A stretch of DNA of 64,000 nt from Fonsecaea monophora (GCF_001642475.1 NW_019173935.1:124001-188000); one strand, 5' to 3'; shown: positions 11,401 through 22,999, counted from the first letter of the stretch. The notes: generated by a model from the sequence alone, not told the origin. Translations and numbers: made by a program.

Positions 11401-14240
11401 TTGACCAACATTGTAGTTGTCCATTGTTCACCTGGAACAACGCTTCTAAAAGACCATTGGCAGCGAGAACGGCAAGAGGGTTGTCTTTCGTGATGCTGCC
11501 CCGGGTAAAAGGGTTTTGGAGCTCCCAGTGCATCTTGGCCCAGTCCGCTAAAGGACCGTTGTTCCAGAAGTCGAGAAACTGATTGGTGCAGTACGGTCTT
11601 CCAGCCTCAGACAGCAGAGCATGGCGAGGCCACCATCGCACCGCGTAGTGCAAAAAGGTGTGTCGCTGTTCGACCGCAATAGCCGCCCTGCCTCTAGGCC
11701 ACTCATCTGTAACGGAATCACCACCTCGAATGCTGATGATGTGTTTGAGGCAGAAGTCTGCTATCTCCTGGTGAGCCTTCCATGTGGGAGTTGTGAGTGG
11801 AGAATCGTCGGCCAACAGATATCGACGAAGGTCTCTATGGGCAAATTGGACCTCGTACCCGTTGGCCTGTACTAGACCACCCAAGGTGGACTGTAACCTT
11901 GGATGTAAGCTGAGGGTCGGCGTCTCGAGTAGCTCGAAGTTCTCGGCCTGTTCCCCGTTGCGTCGGGCTAGATCATTCAGCTCAAGAACGCTCAATGGGC
12001 GAATCGAGTAGAGCAATAGGTTCAAAATGTCATGTAAGAACCGGTCTGTGGCCAGAGGTAGAGAGAACAGAATGGCTTTGAACACAACCTTGGGGGTGAC
12101 ATTGCTCGATTGAAGCTCTCGTAGGGCCGGAGTATTCAGACACGTATCAGATTGCCAGGTTCTGTGCCAGTTGATCACCATCAATCGCAAATCATTATCT
12201 CCCCTGCATGCTTGGAGGAGGTGCGAAAGCAGGGTATGAGCCTTTTCTGTCATTGAACTAGTCTGTGCCAGTCTCAAGAAGTCAATGTCGAGATGTCCAG
12301 CCAGGTCCCTCTGATCTGGTCGATGAATGATTTCGGTCTTCTCCAAATTTTTCGAGGCAGTTCCGTTGACAGTTTGCTCTGGGACTTTGGTACAATCTTG
12401 ATGCTCGGGCTGACGACTCGCTTCAACCTCGACGCCAACCTCTGGCCAGAGTGCTGTTTGTTCTGGCTGTGCAACTTTGAGAGTGGTGATGATGACCTTG
12501 ATTCTTGCCTCGCATTCCTCGGCCAGGCTGTTGAGTTTACTCAGGAACCAGTCGCACGAGGTAATATTGTCTTGTAGATTCCCCAGTACCAATACAACGC
12601 CTTGATCTCTTGTGCCAAGGTCAAGGAGGCTCTCCATGAAGATCACAAGCAGGTCTTCTCGGTTCAACCATGCGAATTTGTCCAGAAACCCCACCAGCCT
12701 TCTCCCGATGTTCGCTTGCTCGCCTTGGCCGTTGTGACATCGGGAAAGCATCTGAGCCAAGAATAGATACAGCATGGACTCGATGGAGTTGAGCCGTATG
12801 TCGGACGGTATGAATTCGTAGTAGAGACAACTCGCACCTTGGCGCCCTGACGCTTTGCTGTCGTCCAGGAAGTGGAATAAGGATTCTGCTGTTTCAGTGG
12901 CAGCCTCGACAGCGTCGAGACGAATCAGAAGGAGTTGTAGTCCATCAGTTTCCTTCCATGCCTGGAAATTTTTGTCGGTGGTGATCCATTCGTACTGTCT
13001 GAGATCTTTAGATGACGCATTCAGCGAATATTGTGGAGGAGTTTGGGACGCGAGAGATAAAATGTAGCCTTGGTCATCACCTGGCCATCATTGTCTATTA
13101 GTATGTCCCCGAGGCCCATGGCACATGACGTTTGCACGAACCGCAAGGCCATAAACTCCGTTTTAAGAGATCATTGAAGCCGATAGTCTCACAGGCAAGT
13201 ACCAGATTCTGGTGGGACATTTCGACCCCTAGGTTTAGGCGTGCTTCGAATGGGAGTTCCATTGTGGCCACGGATTCGTCAAAGATCTTTTTCTTTCATT
13301 TAGTTTCCGACGTTCACTTTGAAGGAGCCATGCGACAGATGGTTGCGACTTACTCTTAGAGATGGTTCGCCATAGCATGAGAAGACGCTAATCACTCCGG
13401 CCCAAATCGATAGTCTCGACTCAGCGAAAGCAAAGTTGACATCTCGGATCCAATCTGGCATTCCATAGGTAACTGCCCAAGAATCTGACTCACTGATGGA
13501 TCCGAAAATCTGAAGATTCAGGAGCTTGACCAAATCTTTCCTCAGCTCATAGGGTCCATTGCTTCGATGCGGACAGCCCAAGAATACCTACTTCCAATTA
13601 TCAGCAATTGTTAGCATGGCGACTGTCCATGCCTCGAGTTCGTCTCACAATAGCGTTAGTATGCAGAAAGACACTGGTATATTTCCCAGAGCTTTGGCCG
13701 GCCAGAGCGAGCGCCTGGAGAAAGGTTCAGACAGGTTAGGGTTTCAGATGATTGAGCAGAAAAGCAGTTGTCCTCACTTCCTTGACCAGAGTGCCTCCGA
13801 CATCATGAGCGATGAAGACGAGACTGCAATTCTATATCCTTGGCATTAGGGAGGGCTGGTCCCATCGTCACATGGCGGCAAGCAGACATACCTCTCCGTT
13901 AATCGACCTTCGTTCAACCAGGGCGTCAAGAAGACGTAGCGCTTGACGCCTAACGCCCTTCCTGGTAAATATACCACCAAAGTTATTTGCAACGGCGTAG
14001 TTGAATCTCGAAACTCGCTTCCTCACAGAGGAAGTGAATGTCCCGGAGGGCAGATAGGAATCAAGGTTGTCAAGACCAGAGCCCCAATATTCCGAATGAT
14101 CTTTTCCCAGACCCGGAACAAACACAACACTCAGGATGATTAGCATATGACCAATTCGAATAGAGCTTGCATACATACTCGACCGAAACCTCACCCTCAA
14201 CTGGCTCTAGAACCTTCAGGACTGAATGGTAGTGTTCCAT
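8484..14240 (-). CDS. STAND protein: esterase-like, NACHT-like, ankyrin repeats, ZZ finger
   Basis: Predicted 1752-aa protein from eight exons: 14240-14179, 14129-13892, 13831-13778, 13714-13649, 13587-13354, 13292-13193, 13080-8831 and 8738-8484. All seven joins keep frame. Residues 20-250 resemble the SesB-like alpha/beta-hydrolase found at the N-terminus of fungal STAND proteins: VVFVPGLG, then FIAHDVGGTLVKEAL and VFLGCPHRS, with a late MSHQNL histidine. The nucleophile Ser of the usual HSxGG is Asp here. A NACHT-like region follows (LLLIRLDAVEAATETAESLF, then VVLVLGNLQDN and KVIITT) without visible Walker A or acidic Walker B. A helical linker leads to many ankyrin repeats (roughly residues 650-1600). 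The C-terminus is a ZZ-type zinc finger whose CDSC half is in exon 7 and whose CDLC and CFKC pairs are in exon 8. Likely a cytosolic immune/incompatibility-type receptor. The start at 14240 is the least certain point; an in-frame ATG lies 54 bp upstream. Confidence 0.85.
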
Positions 14241-14746
14241 TGGAGCTCCCGTGAAGCAACGGTGGCATGTCAGGTAACAATCATTGAGTAGCAATTTGGC
14301 ATTGCTCGGTTGCCATGAAAATGGTTCAGTGTCTAAATACTCAGCCCAACATTTCCTCCATGGGCCTCAAGCATTGACAAACACGCAGGCCACTTCCGTG
14401 AAGGCTAATGACCAAGCAATGATCTAGCTTGCACGTTTTGAGCAGGGGAATGAATGGCCTTCATACTAGCCAGGCAAAGGGTTCCCGTTCCCCGATCTGG
14501 CAAGTTGCATATGGGGGCCAAAGCCACAATGCACTATGTGTCAACTCGATGTGGATGGCTGGGTTTATTGGAAAACAAAGCATGGATCTTGAGTATGCAA
14601 GCCGCTGACAAGCCTGGTTCGAGAAGTGATAACGAACAGAATAACGCGTGCTAGTAAACTTAGCTGCGTTGATGGTGGCTGGACTCGAGATATTCTTGGT
14701 TCGTTCTCGCCCCCATGACTATTCGTCCTCGTGTTAGGTCTATCAC
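14241..14746 (-). promoter_or_regulatory. Upstream region of the STAND gene
   Basis: About 500 bp between the STAND start and the 3' end of the 312-aa gene. It has only short open frames without protein-like features; no specific element is recognised. Confidence 0.4.
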
Positions 14747-15685
14747 CTACTCGTCTGTGTTCTCTGGCGGCTGCTTCTCCTTAACACCATCGTTCACAAT
14801 GGTTGTCACAGTAACATCAGACAGATTTGCCAGCTTCAACTTCACGGGATTCCCTAGGTCCTCAGTGTCATACACCTGTAGCTTGTTCGTCGGCGCCCTC
14901 AGTGGATCGAAGGTGACAGGGTCGTCCTTGGGACTGGATTTCATAAAAGATAAGGCTGAGGCCAGCCAATTCGGATAGACCTTCACAGTGAAGCGGGCCT
15001 GGAACTTTGTCCAGTCCTCGCGCCCTAGTAAGACGGCAGCCTGCATGCTCGTAGGCACGCCAGTCCTGGTGCTTTTGTTCTCACGCAGAATCCACGATAC
15101 GCTGTTTGGTTTGCCATAGTTGCGACCCTCGAGAAGGATGAAGCCCTGTAAAGATGTAGCATCAGAAACGTCTCTTTCCACTCTCTTTTCGCGCTTGAGC
15201 TCGGCCCCAACTTCTACTCCCGTGACATTTGCACCAAGTTTACCACCAACTGATGTGTTGACCGTCTCGCGCTGCGTCGTCGGATGGACGCTAAAGAAGC
15301 CCTCGGGGTGCATCCTCGCAACCCACGGCTTACAGTCCTCATCATTCTTGGGCGAGAAGGTGACTTGGATGTCGACTTTCTTGATGCGGTGGTTTTGCTC
15401 GAGTGGCTCGAATCGAAACTTAAGGACAACAAGGGTGGCGAGATCGTCACAGTTGGCATCGGCCGAATAGCGCCCGTGAACAATGTCCGTGCAGAAACAA
15501 TCGACGTAGAATATCCCTTTTCGTTGAATAACGTTTGAGCGTTGGTCTGGATCATGGGGATCGTCTTCGGTGCGGAAATATCCTTCGGAATCTCCACCCT
15601 CGCTCAGCCTGATGGAGAATGATTGTGGACAGGCCTCAGAGTCAGGGTCATTAGCTGTGTTTCCGGCGCTGGGAGAGGAATCCAT
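14747..15685 (-). CDS. Uncharacterised protein, 312 aa, STAND-neighbour
   Basis: Single-exon frame of 312 residues from ATG 15685. I do not recognise a named family from the sequence, though this kind of protein is, to my recollection, recurrent in filamentous fungi. The N-terminal 50 residues are acidic and polar. The middle (about 85-215) reads like alternating beta-strands: ATLVVLKFRFEPLE, KKVDIQVTFSP, then a small-residue, Gly/Val/Thr-rich stretch (SVGGKLGANVTGVEVGAELK) and SLQGFILLEGRNYG. The part around 195-235 ends in VPTSMQAAVLLGRE, followed by FQARFTVKVYP. There is no signal peptide or clear transmembrane helix. It lies between the STAND gene (same strand, 507 bp away) and the ankyrin-subtilase (divergent, 618 bp away), so a role in the same process is a reasonable inference only. 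Confidence 0.8.
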   Translation of the reverse strand: MDSSPSAGNTANDPDSEACPQSFSIRLSEGGDSEGYFRTEDDPHDPDQRSNVIQRKGIFYVDCFCTDIVHGRYSADANCDDLATLVVLKFRFEPLEQNHRIKKVDIQVTFSPKNDEDCKPWVARMHPEGFFSVHPTTQRETVNTSVGGKLGANVTGVEVGAELKREKRVERDVSDATSLQGFILLEGRNYGKPNSVSWILRENKSTRTGVPTSMQAAVLLGREDWTKFQARFTVKVYPNWLASALSFMKSSPKDDPVTFDPLRAPTNKLQVYDTEDLGNPVKLKLANLSDVTVTTIVNDGVKEKQPPENTDE

Positions 15686-16303
15686 GCCTTTTTCGAATGC
15701 AGAGGGTTTCAGGCAGAGGAGGGTGTCTCAGTTGTGGGTGGCAGGACGGCACGGTCTGAAATACCTTTGGCCTCTTTCGCTCACACAGTGGACGGTAGAA
15801 GGCGCAGTGCATGCATCTCCTCCCATGGTAGTGCGCAAGTAACTTGTTTGGTGTCACGCCCACGCACCCTGGCACCCCATGACACCCCAGCCAACCGAAG
15901 ACTATCAGTAAGCTTGCATTGGAATGGAGATAATGTGTACAAGTCTCTTCCAAAGATGGCTAGCATTGCCACATGTTTTCAAGCCTCCAGGCTCTTCCCC
16001 ACACCAAGCGCTGTTACAGCCTACGACAAACAAATACGCACTTGAAATACTGCGAACGCTCAGCCGCTCGTACGAGATACAATCCTTGACAATACCGGGC
16101 GAGCCTTGAATGGAGATCCGATTGATAAAGAGCCTCAAGAGTCACGCGGGCGTAGGTATCATATCTCGCAGCAAAACGTGATCAATTAACTTGTTCATGC
16201 TCTGTTGAGACAACCAGGCTCTTCCAAGAATCTGACAGCTTCACGCTCTAATGTACCTAGTCAATGACAGCCGTTATTTCGGAATACATCTTACAAGCTA
16301 TAC
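15686..16303. promoter_or_regulatory. Divergent promoter region: 312-aa gene and ankyrin-subtilase
   Basis: This 618-bp region must carry the promoters of two divergent genes. Short open frames on both strands have no recognisable content. No specific binding site stands out. Confidence 0.45.
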
Positions 16304-19300
16304 ATGATGCAGGAAACCTCCCGCCCAAGTCGTGTGGCCCAGACAACTCAAGACCATGATAGAGATCCACCGAGACTTGCAACCAGCAATGTGGCACGGC
16401 GTGGATCGTGCGGTATGAAAGAAGAAGGAAACATGGACTCCATAGAGACTCCAAGACAAACGATGAAGACAAAGCACCTTTCGAGAACCCCAACAGGTCA
16501 GATGGCCGCTTATGGTAGACACGATACTCTAGGTGTGGCAAGCGGAGAGGAGGAAGATAGCCAGATGTCACTGTGGGATATCTGGAACACCCAACCCGAG
16601 GATGATATCAGGCAAATACTGCAAGAGCTCAAGACTAAAATCCTCCGAAGGGAGATCCAAGTCGACACCGAGGAGCAACTGCGGGCATTCTTGGACAGTG
16701 ACGACGTGGAATACGTTGGAATCCTCACCGATCCTGAACAGGAAAACTTTCTGCACATGCTGGCTTCTGACGCTCAAAATAGATGCCTCGTCAAATTCCT
16801 AGCCGACGAACGGAGTCAACTCATGTTCGGCACGGATCGATCCATGTACTACCCACTCCATGTCGCCATCAAAGAGAAGAACACGGACTTCATCACAGCC
16901 GTGCTTGCTAGCAAGTTCAGCGAGACAGATAACATGAAGAAGGTACTTTCACACAAAGGCGGGTCTAATCCAGGGAACTGTATTCACATCGGGATCCAAG
17001 TCGGGCTCGATCCGGCACTTATGATCAAACTGATTGAGAAGTCGGACGGCACTACGCTGGCAGAGCAGGATGGCGCCGGGTTGACGCCACTTCACTGCGC
17101 TGTAGACTACAAAAATTGCAGGAAAGGTCAATTCGAGGTGGTCCAAGCGCTCTTGAAGTATGGCGATGCGGCTCTCGACAAGGAAGGTAGCATTCATGGG
17201 TCGTTGTCACCTTATCAATACCACGAAGAAACGAAGAAGATCGAGAAGAAAAAGCTCGAGGAGGCGGAATGGACAAAAAGACAGAATGACGGCAGAGGAA
17301 GCCAGCAGTCGCGAATGGGAAATGACAACCGTGGTGTGCGTGACCCTTCTCATTTTCAAGATGCTGGTCAGGTCGATCTCCGGAAGACTGCCGAGGACGA
17401 CAAGGATGACGCCAAAGAGCGAAAGAATATGGTCGATCTTGGCTCACGAGGATACGGCGCACGCAGACAGTCGCATGCCATTCAAACCGACTCAGTCGAG
17501 TCCCGGGTCAAATCACCGACAGTTGGTATACGTATCCCGACAGGGGGAAACTCGTTGACGCCGCCTCCACCAACCGACCGTGTCTCGTTCCCGCCAAATA
17601 CTACCGCAGCAAATCTAGGTAGGCCAAGAAAGGCTGTGCGCGCATCACGTCCAGGTGCCGCAAGAAGATCAGTTGGATCCCAGAGACTCCAGCAACCCGA
17701 AGCCCCTCCAGATGACGAGACCGCGGATGAGATTTCGAAGGAACTGAAGTTGCACTACCTTCGAAGCATTTTCAAAGGCTCGGCTTATGCTGGATCCCAG
17801 GAATTTGCTGACAGCCACAGGCCAGAGCCTCGAAATCACGACAGGGCTGTCAGGTTTCTGTACGGAGACAACAAAGAAAGTAAGGAGCTCTCTACTAACA
17901 TTCAATGGTGCGGGTGTTCGTGCTAATCAGAACTGATGCTCAGATCGTCACATATGCTTTAACTTTCTCGACGGCCCTTCGAAGATGACTGCCAACAAAT
18001 TCAGGGCGACGTATGGGGGGTTTAAATTCGACCATGTTCTGCAGTACGTAGGGTTTCGTCGCCTAGAATTTATGTCGCCCGAGGTGGCTCCCAGAGGGAG
18101 TGGCCTCATGTCCAAAGCGGCTGCTTCCTCTGGGAAAGGAAGAAGAGATATGGAGGTCCCATTCAACTGGCTTCATGACAAAGGTGTCACCAACATCATA
18201 AAGGTCATTGTCGACGACCTGGAGCCTCCTTCCCACAAGGACGAGTCAATCCAGAATGCTTTGAAAAAGTTTGACATTGAGATTCTTGACTGGAGAAAGA
18301 TTGACCTCTGTCCAGCCACAATCTGCACATCCTGTCCCAATCTCCGCGAAATCCACCTCTGGTGGAGTGGAAACAATGGGATATTGAGAGCGTGGAGTGA
18401 ATCAGAGGGATTGGCGAGACTGGAACGACTGGAAACCATACAGATACACCAAACACAGGTAAGCTCTTCCAAAGATCCACCGCATGAAGAAGATGTTGAG
18501 CTTGGCATTTTGCAGGAATTAGAGTCCGAGTCTTGGACAGACACGAATATCGCGACGTTTCGCAAAAGACTGAGGGACTTGAGAAGTGCGCAAAACAGTT
18601 CTCGGAAAGCCAGCGACAAACTGCCACAAATTCGTGTTCCGGACCCAATCAAAGCCATCGATGGACCTGCCCAACGACCGACCGGGTTACACCCCAAAAC
18701 GGACCCTAAAGTCCAACGTGAAACACATAAGTGGTTACACATAATGGACACGTTTGCCGATGGAGTATACAGGATCAAACCAGATCGCGATGTAGATTTC
18801 TTCAATTCTCTACCGCCAGAACTCAAGACAGACGTAAGAGTCGCATTGATTGACGACGGTGTGCAGTTTGGCCATGAAAGTCTGCAGGAGAAGATACAAG
18901 ACGGGTGGAGTTTCGACGACGGCTATGATGGCGTTGATCTCCCCGGAGCGAGGCGGCCATTCCACGAATCCAGCACCGGACATGGCACTCTCATGGCCAA
19001 CATGATCTGCCGCATCTGCCCGAATGCTAAGATTTTCGTTTGCCGGTTGAACGTATATCCTGGAGACGGTACCAAGTCCCTTTTTTCTGCGAAGAGTGCA
19101 GCCGATGTTAGTTCCCCAGACAGCATCGCCCCCAAAACTTTCCGAATGTTATCAGCTGACACCGAATATAGGCCGCTGAATATTGCGCAACTCGAGGATT
19201 TGACATCATTTCAATGTCATGGACAATCAAGAAATCCATATACACACCAGAAACTGCGAACGACTGGAAGGACCTTGAACGCCTAGAAAAAGCCTTGGAC

Positions 19301-20002
19301 GAGGCGTGCAAGAATGGTGCTCTTCTGTTTTGCTCTGCGCCGGACGAAGGTGGCATATCGGATGAGAAGTTCCGTACTTATTATCCCGTAGGATGTGACT
19401 CGTTATCCAGTCGCATCTTCAAAATCGGAGCGGCTACCTCTGCCAACAAGGAAGCGGACCGCACGGGCAAGTCCTCGCAACTCGACTTCATCCTTCCCGG
19501 ACATGAGGTCAGAGAGAGGGGAAGCGATGCAATCAAGGTTGACGACAGCCTTAAGAGCGGATCATCGGTAGCAACGGCTTTGGCGGCAGGCCTTGCAGCG
19601 CTTGTCATCCACTGTGTTCGCCTCGGCGCCATCGAAACCATCCGCGCACGAACCACTAGACGCAACAGCGAGGCGAGAAAGGTTGAAGGTGACGCCTCGA
19701 GCGAAGACGGCGCCAAGTCCGAGGAGAACACAAACGAGGACCTGATGACGGCGTTGGAGGCGGTACCGATCAAATCGGAAGACTTTGCTGATATCAAAAA
19801 GTTTGAGCACATGATGCGCGTTTTCGCGAGCATTCCACGACAGAGGAAGACGGGGGAGACTTGGAAATACTTGGAGGTGGACAATACTTTTGAAGGGCCG
19901 GGAAAGACACTGGTCAACAAAGAAGTGAACGAGAGCCAGAAAATACTGGCTGTGACCAAGCTTGCCATGAACTTTGTGAGCTCCGGCTTGTCGAAGTTGT
20001 GA
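16304..20002 (+). CDS. Ankyrin-subtilase (peptidase S8) protein
   Basis: Predicted 1189-aa protein from three exons: 16304-17879, 17944-19106 and 19172-20002. Both joins keep frame. Residues about 90-300 hold degenerate ankyrin-type repeats (YYPLHVAIKEKNTDFITAVL, GNCIHIGIQVG, GLTPLHCAVDYKN). A charged, Lys/Arg-rich low-complexity linker follows to about 500. After the first join comes a conserved-looking HICFNFLDGPSK...FDHVLQYVGF stretch. The subtilisin domain has all three triad regions: Asp in VALIDDGVQFGH (about 828), His in GHGTLMANM (about 870) and Ser in GSSVATALAAG (about 1043); the second join rebuilds the strand DIISMSWTI. There is no signal peptide, so an intracellular protease is expected, as for S8 domains in fungal STAND-type proteins. 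A 57-bp in-frame stretch at 18459-18515 looks like an optional intron. It lies head to head with the 312-aa gene. Confidence 0.88.
18459..18515 (+). other. Possible facultative in-frame intron in the ankyrin-subtilase
   Basis: This 57-nt segment begins GTAAGC directly after CAG and ends TTTTGCAG, so it has good donor and acceptor signals and a length typical of introns in this window, yet it is a multiple of three and carries no stop codon. Removing it would delete 19 acidic/polar residues without shifting frame. I left it in the coding sequence. Confidence 0.45.
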
Positions 20003-20465
20003 GGCACAGTTTATTCGGTCAGGTTCATTTCACGATGGCTTTCTCATACAAAAACCTGTATGCATGGTTGTTTATAGAGGCAAGGAATCCGAAGATGCTT
20101 TACAGTCGACGAGGAGGCTCTCTTGGTTTTCAATTTCCAGCCTCGGCACTCCTAATCAACGATATCAAGACCAGAAATGCCAAGCCCACCAGCGCCTTAG
20201 CCCCTGCACACGTGAACCTCCGCTGGCCACGCGTTTGGTGCTTTAGCGTGTTTATTTCGCCAAGCCGGAAACACTCGAAGTCCTTTAAATCGACTTCTTT
20301 CCCCGCCCCAAGTGCCCGCCCCAGACTTTCCGACCACCTTCACCCCCCTCCCCCACCTCTTCCCGTCTCAACAGGCGTCAGCTAGTTTGCTCTTCTTCAC
20401 CAACTCTCTTCACCCAGACCTGTTTGCTGTTTCTCTCCCCCCTTTCGTCCTTGCCCGATTTCCCC

Positions 20466-20471
20466 TATATA
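20466..20471 (+). promoter_or_regulatory. TATA-like box in a pyrimidine-rich tract
   Basis: TATATA is embedded in an exceptionally C/T-rich segment (about 20290-20540), 84 bp upstream of the ATG at 20555. This combination is usual for strong plus-strand promoters in filamentous ascomycetes. No protein gene that I recognise follows it. Confidence 0.4.
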
Positions 20472-22457
20472 CACCTCCCTTGCTACCCCTCTGCCCTTCC
20501 GTATCGGAGTCCAGTTGTCAGAGCACACTTCCCGAGGCATCGGTTTGACTTGACATGATGGATCCCCCCATACATAAGACACAAAATTCTTCGAGAGATT
20601 CGCAGCTATCCGAAGCATCGAACCCTACGGCTGGAGCCCTTGCCGAAGCTGGGCAGTGGTCGGGATTGGTTGATTGTCGATTCGGTCTCGATCTCACCCA
20701 TGGTGGTTTGGAGTCGATGTCCTGCGGAAGAAGAAACACCCAATACCACACTGGGCAAGAAGAAGGATACAACTGCATCTCTCCACGATTTGTGAAGAAA
20801 AAGGAGTAAGGCTTTTCTTCATATGGAGCCGCTCGGCGCACACGGATTTCTGCCTCGTGATATCCTGCCTTGTTCCGTGGGTGGAGGCGATCTTCTGTGG
20901 CTGGCGGGTGGTGTGACTCGCTGAATACCCCAGAAATACCTGGGCCAGTTTAATAGTGACAGATTGTGCCTGCGGTTCTTCGCAAGAACTTCTTATGAAG
21001 AACCGTTGCGAGCTTCACAACGCCCGCCGCTATTTGGAGGTTGCTTGCCTCTCCGTAAGTATCCCCTGGACATGCAAACAGTCGTTGGCCAGGCTGGCAG
21101 ATGTGGTTGTGCCGTCTTTTGCTCTCAAGCAAGGTCGGGAATCGCATTCATCAGGTGTGTCCGTTGCACATGATGGGCCTGTGAGCCAAGAGAGGTACGC
21201 TGGCTGTTACATGCAGGCCGGCCGATGAGGCGGACGAAGGGGATTACCTGGACCCCTTACCGCACTCGTTAGCTCGCCTGCTGGTGACGGCTTGACGGCG
21301 GTTGATGTGATCCTTTTGGCTCGCAGGTGATTGCCCAGCAAGCGTGTCTAGTGCCGCAGGTCTTGCCACACCCTTCCACGACGGATTATTATTATAATGC
21401 GGATCTGCGAACCAAAGGCACCTGGAGTATTGACCCCTCTGCCCCTCTGGCCACCGTTTACTGGCCCGTCAAGGAATCTCCAGGAACCATGGAATACAAA
21501 GGAAACCTCTTGCTCGGCGCCTGTCCGTCCGGAAAAGGAATTTTTTTCGGAACCACGAGGACGTGCAAAAACGACTGGAGCCACTCATGAGCTGGAGATA
21601 CAGCAAGGAGCACAATCGGCATGATATACATTTTTCCTGTGCACGGCAACTCTTCTGGACGGACTTCAGATTTCGACATATCTGAGATTTTCGGTTATCG
21701 CAAACCCGAGACAATCAGGCTAATTTTTTGGCTGGAAGATGTTCCGCGGATGAGGACGAATACTGGTCCAATGCAGGATGGCAACGAATTTCTATTTTCT
21801 TGGGAAGGACTGAAAGAGGCGAAGAACCTTCCGTCGATCGCAGTCTTCAAAGATCATTTGGAAACTCGACCCACAAGTCTTGACGAGGGCCGGTAAAATG
21901 TTTTCCCATTGTCGAGCTGCCGCACAGAAAGCAGTCCAGAGTGGAATATATCTCTGGACTACCTGTCTTCTGCACCAGGGTGTAGAGGCAGTGAATCCAT
22001 TCAGGCGCCATGAGCCTGATCAGCCATGTGCTTGGCCATTCCCCAAAACACGTGAGAGCGATCCGCTCTACTTGCAACCTGGATCAACCCCTACGACGTG
22101 ATCACGTAGAGGCAAGAAAAAGCTCAAGTGCTCGGCAACGAACAAAAAGGGCGAACGTCGATAATTCGGGACACAAGCTTGTCGATGTGCAATCTCCTCA
22201 CTTGGAATTCTGATTACGACCATAACGAAACCCCACAAAGAACCTGGGACATAAAACAATTCAGCCATGCGCAGGCCTTGTCATTGTGTTTTACCACGTT
22301 GATCATCGAGCACGGCCAACTTTCAAGACCCTACATACCGGAAAAAAAAACTGGTCCAACTCTCAGAGCGGGCATTCTCGAACGACCATGGTCCAAATCC
22401 CGTTGGATCTGAGGCATATCTTTGAAGAGGGCACAGAGGGAGCGAATTCCTATATGA

Positions 22458-22483
22458 GGTCCGGTCCGGTTCGGTCCGGTCCG
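22458..22483. repeat. Short GGTCC tandem repeat
   Basis: Five-base unit GGTCC is repeated about five times, with one base change in the middle copy (GGTTC). It lies in the non-coding 4-kb region. Confidence 0.6.
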
Positions 22484-22973
22484 ATCACGAAGCTACCAAA
22501 CCATTTCTTCTGAGGCATACACCCACTCATCAGTCAGTGGTCACCATTTCTGTGGGGTGCGATCTTTCAAGTGAGATATGATTGGAGGCTATGAAATGGA
22601 TTGAACACAGCAATTGCGAGGGAATAAGAATATGCAACACGACATGATTCTGGCGAAAGGATCTCCAACATCTATCTTATATCCTGACGGAGATTTTCAA
22701 TACATGGATGGTTCAACTTCATGCGTGTGTGTGTGTGACTGTGCGAGTCCCATGTTGAGTATATATACGGGCCGAAGACAGAACGAAACGAGACGATGGA
22801 CCACGGAAACCAGCACACAGCACCCAACACGAAACACAAAATACCGAGAACTCAAAAGACGCAACCCCGAACAGACAGAAATATGGCCCAACTCATGACT
22901 TTTGCTTGCAAAAAAAAAACCCCCACCTCCACGACCACTGCGCTGCCCACAAGCGACCTACCAACCAAACCTA

Positions 22974-22999
22974 TCTCTCTCTCTCTCTCTCTCTCTCTC
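22974..22999. repeat. CT dinucleotide microsatellite
   Basis: An uninterrupted run of about thirteen CT units, preceded by a nine-base A tract near 22911-22919. Likely length-variable between strains. Confidence 0.85.

Noticed and set aside
21074..21173. Short stretch reading QTVVGQAGRCG, like the start of a tubulin
   Set aside because: The similarity is about ten residues, the frame stops soon after, and no tubulin motif such as the GTP-binding Gly cluster follows in any frame.
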